Assembly: GCF_001666835.1 (NCBI RefSeq)
Contig: NZ_LZJF01000164.1
Span: forward strand, 1-39,843
Direction: 5' to 3'
Length of the DNA: 39,843 nucleotides
Origin: Mycobacterium sp. E3251
GTDB taxonomy: Bacteria; Actinomycetota; Actinomycetes; Mycobacteriales; Mycobacteriaceae
Shown: positions 33,732-39,843 of the stretch, in pieces
Layout: every line of letters begins with the position of its first letter
How positions within the stretch are numbered: position 1 is the first letter of the stretch
The notes under the pieces: model-generated
Database searches by the model: none
Told to the model about the DNA's origin: nothing
The model's input: the letters and a program-made list of their open reading frames with translations, nothing else
Position numbers and translations under genes: made by a program

Positions 33732-35360
33732 TCAGGCGAGCTCGATCAGGTCCCGGTATTCGTCGGACCAGAAATCCTCGGTGCCGTCGGGCAGCAGCAC
33801 AACGCGCTGCGGGTCGAGGGCTTCGGCGGCACCGGGGTCGTGCGTCACCAGCACCACCGCACCCTGGTAGCTGCGCAGCGCGTCGAGCACCTGTTCGCGC
33901 GAGGCGGGATCGAGGTTGTTCGTCGGCTCGTCGAGCAGCAGGACGTTCGCCGTGGACGCCACCAGGCCCGCGAGCGCGAGCCGGGTTTTCTCACCGCCCG
34001 ACAGGGTGCCCGCCGGCTGGTCGAGTTGGGGCCCGCTGAACATGAACGCGCCGAGCAGGCCGCGCAGGTCCTGCTCGCCCGTGTCGGGCGCGGCGTGCCG
34101 GATGTTCTCCCAGACGCTCGCGTCGTTGTCGAGGGTGTCGTGCTCCTGCGCGAAATAACCCATGCGCAAACCGTGTCCGGGCTCCAGCCCGCCGGTGTCG
34201 GGTTTTTCGGTGCCGGCCAGCAGCCGCAGCAGCGTGGTCTTGCCGGCGCCGTTGAGCCCCAGCACCACCACCCGCGACCCGCGGTCGATGGCTAGATCGA
34301 CACCGCTGAACACCTCCAGCGACCCGTATGACTTGCTCAGCCCCTTGGCGACCAGCGGGGTGCGCCCGCACGGGGCCGGGGTGGGGAACTTGATCCGGGC
34401 CACCTTGTCGGCGACCCGCTCCTCGTCGAGCGCGGCCATCATCCGATCGGCGCGGCGCAGCATATTCTGTGCCGCAACGGCTTTGGTGGCCTTGGCGCCC
34501 AGCTTGGCGGCTTGCGTGCGCAAGGCGGCGGCCTTGCGTTCGGCGTTGGCGCGTTCGCGACGGCGCCGCTGTTCGTCGGTGGCCCGGGCGTCCAGGTACT
34601 TCTGCCAGCCCATGTTGTAGACGTCGACCTCGCCGCGCACGGCGTCCAGGAACCACACCCGGTTCACCACATCGGCGAGCAACTCGACGTTGTGGCTGAT
34701 GATGACCAGGCCGCCCGTGTGCGACCGCAGGAAATCGCGCAGCCAGCCAACCGAATCCGCGTCCAGGTGGTTGGTCGGCTCGTCGAGCAGCAGGGTCGTT
34801 GACGAGCCGGCACCGGTGTCGGACGCGGCGAACAGGATCCGCGCCAACTCCACTCGGCGGCGTTGTCCCCCCGACAGCGTGCGCAGCTTCTGCGTCAGCA
34901 CCCGGTCCGGCAATCCGAGGCTCGCGCAGATGCGGCTGGCCTCGCTCTCGGCGCCGTAACCACCCAACGCGACGAACCGCTCCTCCAGCTGCCCGTACCG
35001 GCGAATGGCGCGGTCCCGGGCATCGTCGTCGGCGACCTCCGCCATCAGCGCCTGCTGCTTTTCCAGGTCGGTGAGCAGAACGTCCAGGCCGCGCGCGGAC
35101 AACACCCGGTCGCGGGCCAGCACGTCGAGATCGCCCTCTTTGGGATCCTGTGGCAGATAACCGATTTCGCCCGCGCGGGCCACAGTCCCGGCGTACGGTT
35201 CGGTCTCCCCCGCCAAGATACGCAGGGTGGTCGTCTTGCCGGCGCCGTTGCGACCGACCAGCCCGATGCGGTCGCCGGGCTGCACGCGCAGGTCAGGCCC
35301 GTCGGGTGAGAGCAGGATGCGCGCACCAGCGCGGACCTCGAGGTCCGTGGCCGTGATCAC
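33732..35360 (-). CDS. ABC-F family ATPase (ribosome-acting)
   Basis: A 542-residue protein with two ABC ATPase domains and no membrane part, the same length as Rv1473. Walker A loops are GRNGAGKTT (about 36-44) and GLNGAGKTT (about 366-374). Signature motifs are LSGGQRRR (about 160) and LSGGEKTR (about 450). A basic helical linker of about 80 residues (Arg/Lys/Ala-rich) joins them and would reach the ribosomal exit-site region. ABC-F proteins rescue stalled or drug-bound ribosomes; Rv1473 has been linked to macrolide tolerance. The GTG at 35360 has AAGGGAG six bases upstream and lies 21 bases after echA12. Confidence 0.92.
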   Translation of the reverse strand: MITATDLEVRAGARILLSPDGPDLRVQPGDRIGLVGRNGAGKTTTLRILAGETEPYAGTVARAGEIGYLPQDPKEGDLDVLARDRVLSARGLDVLLTDLEKQQALMAEVADDDARDRAIRRYGQLEERFVALGGYGAESEASRICASLGLPDRVLTQKLRTLSGGQRRRVELARILFAASDTGAGSSTTLLLDEPTNHLDADSVGWLRDFLRSHTGGLVIISHNVELLADVVNRVWFLDAVRGEVDVYNMGWQKYLDARATDEQRRRRERANAERKAAALRTQAAKLGAKATKAVAAQNMLRRADRMMAALDEERVADKVARIKFPTPAPCGRTPLVAKGLSKSYGSLEVFSGVDLAIDRGSRVVVLGLNGAGKTTLLRLLAGTEKPDTGGLEPGHGLRMGYFAQEHDTLDNDASVWENIRHAAPDTGEQDLRGLLGAFMFSGPQLDQPAGTLSGGEKTRLALAGLVASTANVLLLDEPTNNLDPASREQVLDALRSYQGAVVLVTHDPGAAEALDPQRVVLLPDGTEDFWSDEYRDLIELA

Positions 35361-35381
35361 ATCTACTCCCTTATGTCCTGG

Positions 35382-36191
35382 CTACTTGTCGTCGGTGAAA
35401 ACCGCGGGGCGTCGCTCCGCGCGCGCGGCAACCGCTTCTTCGAAGTTGGCGGTGAGCAGACGGACGAACAGCTGACCCAAGCCTTCGGCTTGCATGTGCC
35501 CCTCCAGGCTACCGGCGTCCAGTCCACTCCACAGTGTGCGCTTGGTCAATTCGACCCCCGGCCGCGAGAACGCCGCTATCCGGGCGGCGATGGCGTAGCA
35601 GGTGTCCAACAGCTGCTCGTCGGGCACCCGGCACGACACCAGCCCGATCCGCTCGGCCTCCTCGGCGGTCACATCGCGGCCGGTCAACATGATTTCGAAC
35701 GCCCGCGACGATCCGATGGCCCTGGGCAGCAGGTAACTCAGTCCCAGCTCGCTGGCGGTCAGGCCGTTGTTGATGCCGGCCGCGCGAAAATACGCGCCGG
35801 TCGCGGCGACCCGGATGTCGGCGGCCAGCGCCAGGCACAGGCCGCCGCCGATGGCCGGGCCGTTCACGGCGGCGATCACCGGCTGATGCAGGCGCCGCAG
35901 CCCCAAGATGACCTCGTCGAGGATCTCCATCGAACGCAGCGCGTAGGTCGGGCGGGTCAGCCCCTCGACGTGGGGCACCGAGCCCGCGGACTTGTGGTCG
36001 GCGCCCGAGGAGAAGCCCCGGCCCGCCCCGGTCAGCACGACCACGCGCACCGAATTGTCGTACCTGACCTTCTCCAGGGCCTCTTTGAGCGGCACCATGA
36101 CGTCGAACGCCATGGAGTTCATCCGCTCGGGCCGATTGAGGGTTATCAGCGCGACGCCGGGCCGCGGGTGCTCTACCAGTACCAGACTCAC
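35382..36191 (-). CDS. echA12: Enoyl-CoA hydratase/isomerase EchA12
   Basis: A 269-residue crotonase-family protein. GAGRGFSSGADHKS and AAVNGPAIGGGLCLALAAD form the two oxyanion-hole loops. The second general-acid/base position, in GINNGLTASELGLSYLLPRAIG, differs from classical hydratases in which glutamates sit there, so the reaction is uncertain. M. tuberculosis EchA12 is annotated about 16 residues longer at the N-terminus; here the GTG at 36191 follows TAGGTT by six bases and is favoured. It precedes the ABC-F gene. Confidence 0.92.
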   Translation of the reverse strand: MSLVLVEHPRPGVALITLNRPERMNSMAFDVMVPLKEALEKVRYDNSVRVVVLTGAGRGFSSGADHKSAGSVPHVEGLTRPTYALRSMEILDEVILGLRRLHQPVIAAVNGPAIGGGLCLALAADIRVAATGAYFRAAGINNGLTASELGLSYLLPRAIGSSRAFEIMLTGRDVTAEEAERIGLVSCRVPDEQLLDTCYAIAARIAAFSRPGVELTKRTLWSGLDAGSLEGHMQAEGLGQLFVRLLTANFEEAVAARAERRPAVFTDDK

Positions 36192-36197
36192 CCAAGC

Positions 36198-36203
36198 AAC
36201 CTA
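36198..36203 (-). promoter_or_regulatory. Candidate -10 element of echA12 (leaderless, TAGGTT)
   Basis: On the minus strand GCTAGGTTG precedes the GTG of echA12, with six bases between hexamer and start. The same nine bases form the core of the fabG1 promoter. Confidence 0.5.
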
Positions 36204-36246
36204 GCGCGTAGGCGGGCGCCAACCTCCCTGCGCCGCGATGTGGGGG

Positions 36247-36600
36247 CTATTCGCCTTGACCGGCCTGGGCCGCGTCGACGTCGAACGCCTTGATTTGCTG
36301 CACCAGGTCTTCGAGAGCGGCCGGCGGCAGCGCCCCGGCCTGGTTGAAGAGCAGCTTGCCCTTCTTGAAGGCCATCAGCGTGGGGATGGAGCGGATCTGG
36401 GCGGCCGCGGCCAGCTGCTGCTCGGCCTCGGTGTCGACCTTGGCGTGCACGATGTCGGGGTGCTTCTCCGCGGACGCCTGGAAGGTGGGTCCGAACTGGC
36501 GGCACGGCCCGCACCAGGACGCCCAGAAATCGACGAGCACGATGTCGTTGCCCTCGATGGTTTCGTTGAACTTCTCAGCGGTGAGATCCAGTGTTGTCAC
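36247..36600 (-). CDS. trxB1: Thioredoxin
   Basis: A 117-residue thioredoxin with the active site WCGPC at residues 29-33 and the cis-proline in RSIPTLMAF. It corresponds to M. tuberculosis TrxB1 (Rv1471); the neighbouring trxA and ctpD of that genome are absent here. It reduces protein disulfides in the cytoplasm, with electrons from thioredoxin reductase. The GTG at 36600 has no clear ribosome-binding site. It is divergent from fadE15. Confidence 0.92.
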   Translation of the reverse strand: MTTLDLTAEKFNETIEGNDIVLVDFWASWCGPCRQFGPTFQASAEKHPDIVHAKVDTEAEQQLAAAAQIRSIPTLMAFKKGKLLFNQAGALPPAALEDLVQQIKAFDVDAAQAGQGE

Positions 36601-36784
36601 ATTTGCTCTAACGCCGGACCGCGACGTGGTGTTCCCGGGCTACCGCAGGGCCGGGGTTCGTCCCGACGACATCGACGCGTTACCGGCCCGCGGCCCACCG
36701 TAGGTTACGGTTGCGTACGTTTTCCCACGTCGGACACACTGATGCGGACGATTCGCCGCCTCAGGAACCAGTGAGGAAATCGCG

Positions 36785-38611
36785 TTGGGCCATTACATCG
36801 CTAACGTCCGTGATCTCGAGTTCAACCTGTTCGAAGTGCTCGACGTGGGCGCTGTGCTGGGCTCCGGAAGCTATAGCGACCTCGACGTGGAAACGGCGCG
36901 AACGATCCTGGCCGAAGCCGCCCGCCTGGCGGAGGGCCCGGTGGCCGAATCCTTCGCGTTCGCCGACCGCAACCCGCCGGTCTTCGACCCCGCCGAGCAC
37001 ACGATCAGCGTGCCGGACGAGTTGGTGAAGACCGTGCAGGTGATCAAGGAGGCCGGCTGGTGGCGGCTGATGCTCGACGAAGAGATCGGCGGCATGGCCG
37101 CACCCCCACCGCTGGCGTGGGCGGTCAACGAAATGATCATCTGCGCGAACCCTTCCGCTAACTTCTTCTGCCTCGGCCCGTTGATGGCCCAGGCGCTTTA
37201 CGTCGAGGGCAACGAGGAACAGCGGCGCTGGGCGGCGGAGGGCGTGGAGCGCGGCTGGGCGGCCACCATGGTGCTCACCGAGCCCGACGCGGGCTCCGAC
37301 GTCGGCGCCGGTCGGGCGAAGGCCATCGCACAGCCCGACGGCACCTGGCACATCGAGGGCGTCAAGCGGTTCATCTCTGGCGGCGACGTGGGCGACACCG
37401 CCGAAAACATCTTTCACCTGGTACTGGCCCGGCCGGAGGGCGCCGGCCCGGGCACCAAGGGGCTCAGCCTGTTCTACGTCCCGCAATTCCTGTTCGACCC
37501 GGAAACGTTCGAGATCGGCGCGCGCAACGGGGTCTTCGCCACCGGGCTGGAACACAAGATGGGGATCAAGTCCTCCCCGACATGCGAATTGACCTTCGGC
37601 GCAACGGATTTGCCCGCTGTCGGTTACCTGGTCGGCGACGTGCACAACGGGATCGCGCAGATGTTCACCGTGATCGAGCACGCGCGCATGACGATTGGAG
37701 TGAAGGCCGCCGGCACCCTGTCCACGGGCTACCTCAACGCGCTGGCGTTCGCCAAGGAGCGGGTGCAGGGCGCGGATCTGACGCAGATGTCCGACAAGAC
37801 CGCGCCGCGAGTCACCATCATCCATCACCCCGACGTGCGCCGCAGCCTGATGACGCAGAAGGCCTACGCCGAGGGTCTGCGGGCGCTGTACCTGTATGCC
37901 GCCGCGCATCAGGATGATGCTGTCGCGCAGCATGTTTCGGGAGCGGACCACCAGATGGCGCACCGCGTCGACGACTTACTGCTGCCGATCGTGAAGGGCG
38001 TGAGCTCCGAACGGGCCTACGAAGTGCTGACCGAGTCACTGCAGACGCTGGGCGGTTCGGGCTTCCTGCAGGACTATCCCCTCGAGCAATACATCCGCGA
38101 CTCCAAGATCGATTCGCTCTACGAGGGCACCACCGCAATCCAGGCGCTGGACTTCTTCTTCCGCAAGATCGTTCGCGACCGCGGCGAGGCCCTGCAGTTC
38201 GTGACGGCTCAGATCACCGAGACCATCGATGGCTGCGACGAGGCCCTCGAGCCGCAGGCCCAACTGCTGCAGACCGCGCTCGACGAGGTGATGGCGATGA
38301 CGGGCGCGTTGACCGGATACCTGATGTCCGCCGCCCAACATCCGGGCGAGATCTACAAAGTGGGCCTCGGATCGGTGCGCTACCTGCTCGCGGTGGGCGA
38401 TCTGCTCATCGGCTGGCGATTGCTGGTGCAGGCGGGTGTCGCGCACGCGGCGTTGGCCGACGCGGCGCCGACCGACGCCGCCTTCTATCGCGGCAAGGTG
38501 GCGACCGCGGCGTTCTTCGCCAAGAACATGCTTCCGAAGCTCACGTCCCTGCGCAAAGTCATCGAGTCCATCGACGGCGAGATCATGCGCGTTCCGGAAC
38601 AGGCGTTCTGA
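36785..38611 (+). CDS. fadE15: Acyl-CoA dehydrogenase FadE15
   Basis: A 608-residue acyl-CoA dehydrogenase of the long, AidB/FadE5-like type with a C-terminal extension. MVLTEPDAGSDVG is the flavin/substrate signature, and LYEGTTAIQALDFF holds the likely catalytic Glu447. It should oxidise acyl-CoA to enoyl-CoA with FAD and pass electrons to ETF; chain length is unknown. FadE5 is its close relative in M. tuberculosis. The TTG at 36785 has GAGGA eight bases upstream and gives the expected MGHYIANVRDLEFN start. Confidence 0.94.
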   Translation: MGHYIANVRDLEFNLFEVLDVGAVLGSGSYSDLDVETARTILAEAARLAEGPVAESFAFADRNPPVFDPAEHTISVPDELVKTVQVIKEAGWWRLMLDEEIGGMAAPPPLAWAVNEMIICANPSANFFCLGPLMAQALYVEGNEEQRRWAAEGVERGWAATMVLTEPDAGSDVGAGRAKAIAQPDGTWHIEGVKRFISGGDVGDTAENIFHLVLARPEGAGPGTKGLSLFYVPQFLFDPETFEIGARNGVFATGLEHKMGIKSSPTCELTFGATDLPAVGYLVGDVHNGIAQMFTVIEHARMTIGVKAAGTLSTGYLNALAFAKERVQGADLTQMSDKTAPRVTIIHHPDVRRSLMTQKAYAEGLRALYLYAAAHQDDAVAQHVSGADHQMAHRVDDLLLPIVKGVSSERAYEVLTESLQTLGGSGFLQDYPLEQYIRDSKIDSLYEGTTAIQALDFFFRKIVRDRGEALQFVTAQITETIDGCDEALEPQAQLLQTALDEVMAMTGALTGYLMSAAQHPGEIYKVGLGSVRYLLAVGDLLIGWRLLVQAGVAHAALADAAPTDAAFYRGKVATAAFFAKNMLPKLTSLRKVIESIDGEIMRVPEQAF

Positions 38612-38695
38612 CCGCCCCGGATTACACACAGGTTAGCCACAGCTTCGACGGGTAATACCCATTCCGTTGCGTCCAACCACGATTGGAGAACGTTG

Positions 38696-39484
38696 ATGTC
38701 TGCCAGCTGTCCAACCTCCCGGCGTACCCGGTTCGCCGTCCTCGCGGTCACCGGGGTCGCCGCGTTGTCCGTCGCCGCGTGCAGCTCGTCCAATAAAGCG
38801 GGCCCGAGCACGTCGACCTCGACGTCCACCTCGGTGGTGACCTCGACGACCACGTCGCCCGCCCCGGCCAGCGGCGAATCCCGGCTCAGCGGCCTGATCG
38901 CGTCGGTCGCGGGCAACTCCATCCAGGTCACCAAGGAAGACCATTCCACCGCCGCCGTCAACTTCACCTCGACCACCAAGATCACCGAGACGACGCCCGC
39001 CGCGCTGACCGACGTCACCTCCGGCAGCTGCGTCACCGTGCGGCCGACCCAGCCGGCCCAGGGCGGGCAGCCCGTCACCGCGGCGTCCGTGAAGGTCAGC
39101 CCCTCGGTCAACGGCGCCTGCCCGGCCAAGCCGGCGGGGCAGAGTTCGGGACCGAGCTCGACCACCCCGCCGCCCCCAGGCTCACCCGCGCCGGCCCCGA
39201 AGCCGGCCCCGGTCCGCGGCTCGGTGGCGTCGGTGTCGGGTAACACCATCAACGTCACCGGCACCGACCCCAGCGGCAACACCACGCAAACCGCGGTGAC
39301 GGTCGACGACAAGACCAAGTACAGCAAGCAGGCCACCGCGACCACCGACGCGATTGCGCAGGGTAAGTGCCTGTGGGCGCGCGGAACGATGGACAACGGC
39401 ACGCTGCAGGCGACCAGCATCAACGTGCGGCAGGCCAATGACGGCAAGTGCGGCAAACCCAAGCAGCCCGGCCAGGGAGGCTGA
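38696..39484 (+). CDS. Lipoprotein with two DUF5666-like domains
   Basis: A 262-residue lipoprotein: signal peptide with lipobox SVAAC (Cys near residue 28), then a Ser/Thr-rich linker. Two similar beta-rich units follow (LSGLIASVAGNSIQV and VRGSVASVSGNTINV mark their starts), joined by a Pro/Ser/Ala linker. This is the DUF5666 pattern; function is unknown, probably outer-face or periplasmic. The ATG at 38696 has GGAG seven bases upstream; the preceding TTG is an alternative. A perfect hairpin follows the gene. Confidence 0.85.
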   Translation: MSASCPTSRRTRFAVLAVTGVAALSVAACSSSNKAGPSTSTSTSTSVVTSTTTSPAPASGESRLSGLIASVAGNSIQVTKEDHSTAAVNFTSTTKITETTPAALTDVTSGSCVTVRPTQPAQGGQPVTAASVKVSPSVNGACPAKPAGQSSGPSSTTPPPPGSPAPAPKPAPVRGSVASVSGNTINVTGTDPSGNTTQTAVTVDDKTKYSKQATATTDAIAQGKCLWARGTMDNGTLQATSINVRQANDGKCGKPKQPGQGG

Positions 39485-39517
39485 GCGCGGCTGAGGCCGG
39501 CTGAGATTACCGTCACT

Positions 39518-39554
39518 CCAGGCGAGCGCGGCCGTGATAACCGCGCTCGCCTGG
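39518..39554 (+). terminator. Perfect 14-bp hairpin after the lipoprotein gene
   Basis: Arms 39518-39531 (CCAGGCGAGCGCGG) and 39541-39554 are exact complements around a 9-base loop. It starts 33 bases past the lipoprotein stop. No T-run follows. Confidence 0.65.
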
Positions 39555-39572
39555 GTATTCGGTGGCGACGGC

Positions 39573-39843
39573 TTACCGCGCGATCGGAGATGTGACGATG
39601 TCCGCCACCTGGGTCAAACCCCGGCTCGCCCGGCTCGCGCTCGTCGCCGTCGTCGCCGTGATCCTGCTGTTGGTCGCCATGTGCCGTTCGAGCGACACGA
39701 AATCCAGCAGCCCCGCGGCGCCCTCGGTGCCGGCGGCCGCCGCACGCAGCGCGCCGCCGAGCGCGGCCCCGCCACGGTAGGCCAGCGCCATCGTGACGAA
39801 CCCGAGCGCCAGCAGCGACGGCAATTTCACCTGCGACGACAAG
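39573..39843 (-). CDS. Possible C-terminal end of a gene entering from the right
   Basis: The minus-strand frame is open from the window edge to a stop at 39573. Its first 35 or so codons are hydrophobic (LLALGFVTMALAYRGGAALG) with G/C-rich third positions, as in a membrane protein. The later part reads like the shadow of the plus-strand gene. Both cannot easily be real, and no family is recognised. Confidence 0.2.
   Translation of the reverse strand, partial: LSSQVKLPSLLALGFVTMALAYRGGAALGGALRAAAAGTEGAAGLLDFVSLERHMATNSRITATTATSASRASRGLTQVADIVTSPIAR
39598..39780 (+). CDS. Small single-pass membrane protein
   Basis: A 60-residue protein with a short basic start, one hydrophobic helix (about 12-29), then a Ser/Pro/Ala-rich tail. 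The ATG at 39598 has GGAGA about eight bases upstream. Codons have strong G/C at third positions. A cysteine follows the helix, but its context (VAMC) is a poor lipobox. An opposite frame from the right edge overlaps it entirely, so one of the two is probably a shadow. I recognise no family. Confidence 0.55.
   Translation: MSATWVKPRLARLALVAVVAVILLLVAMCRSSDTKSSSPAAPSVPAAAARSAPPSAAPPR

Overview
The window is chromosomal DNA from a high-GC mycobacterium. Gene content and order run, in reverse orientation, along the Mycobacterium tuberculosis stretch from Rv1467c (fadE15) to Rv1497 (lipL). Recognisable members are the mycolate genes fabG1-inhA, the ripA-ripB peptidoglycan hydrolases, moxR1, acn, mutA-mutB and lipL. 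The left end carries glycan-decorating genes of a kind found in glycopeptidolipid or lipooligosaccharide loci. Together these suggest a slow grower near the M. avium complex or a relative; the species is inference, not read from the sequence.

Layout. 1-4619 (minus strand): a glycosyltransferase cut by the window edge, a TylF-type O-methyltransferase, an NAD-dependent sugar epimerase/dehydratase and a sulfotransferase, probably the edge of a surface-glycolipid cluster. 4793-11267 (minus): lipL, meaB, mutB and mutA, the last three forming the methylmalonyl-CoA mutase unit. 11437-18178: a TVP38-type membrane protein, then a block that I do not recognise from the M. tuberculosis locus. It holds a membrane-anchored trypsin-like protease, a small exported Pro/Gly-rich protein, a two-component system whose sensor has a polyproline extracytoplasmic loop, two small polyproline membrane proteins, and a TetR plus deazaflavin-dependent reductase pair. 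17822-19811 (minus): NfeD, SPFH and DoxX-like genes. 19869-20792: a conserved protein of unknown function. 20793-29780 (minus): fabG1-inhA-hemH, the moxR1-DUF58-VWA unit, ripA-ripB and an Rv1476-like membrane protein. 29981-33391 (plus): aconitase and its TetR neighbour. 33430-36600 (minus): a small helix-turn-helix protein, an ABC-F ATPase, echA12 and a thioredoxin. 36785-39780 (plus): fadE15, a double-DUF5666 lipoprotein and a small membrane protein.

The most distinctive feature is the two-component island. Three promoters, those of the response regulator (minus strand, near 15721), the Pro/Gly-rich exported protein (near 13136) and a polyproline membrane protein (near 15877), carry 11-bp-phased CTTCAG direct repeats. 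Each array sits in the same register against a candidate -10 hexamer. This looks like an OmpR-family activator box and suggests an autoregulated system controlling proline-rich envelope proteins.

Several genes start 6 to 9 bases after a TANNNT-type hexamer, as leaderless mycobacterial transcripts do. Several gene ends carry long perfect hairpins without a T-run. No gene-free stretch exceeds 300 bases. I saw no tRNA, rRNA, insertion sequence, CRISPR array or prophage gene. Statements about M. tuberculosis gene lengths and order come from memory and were not checked by alignment.
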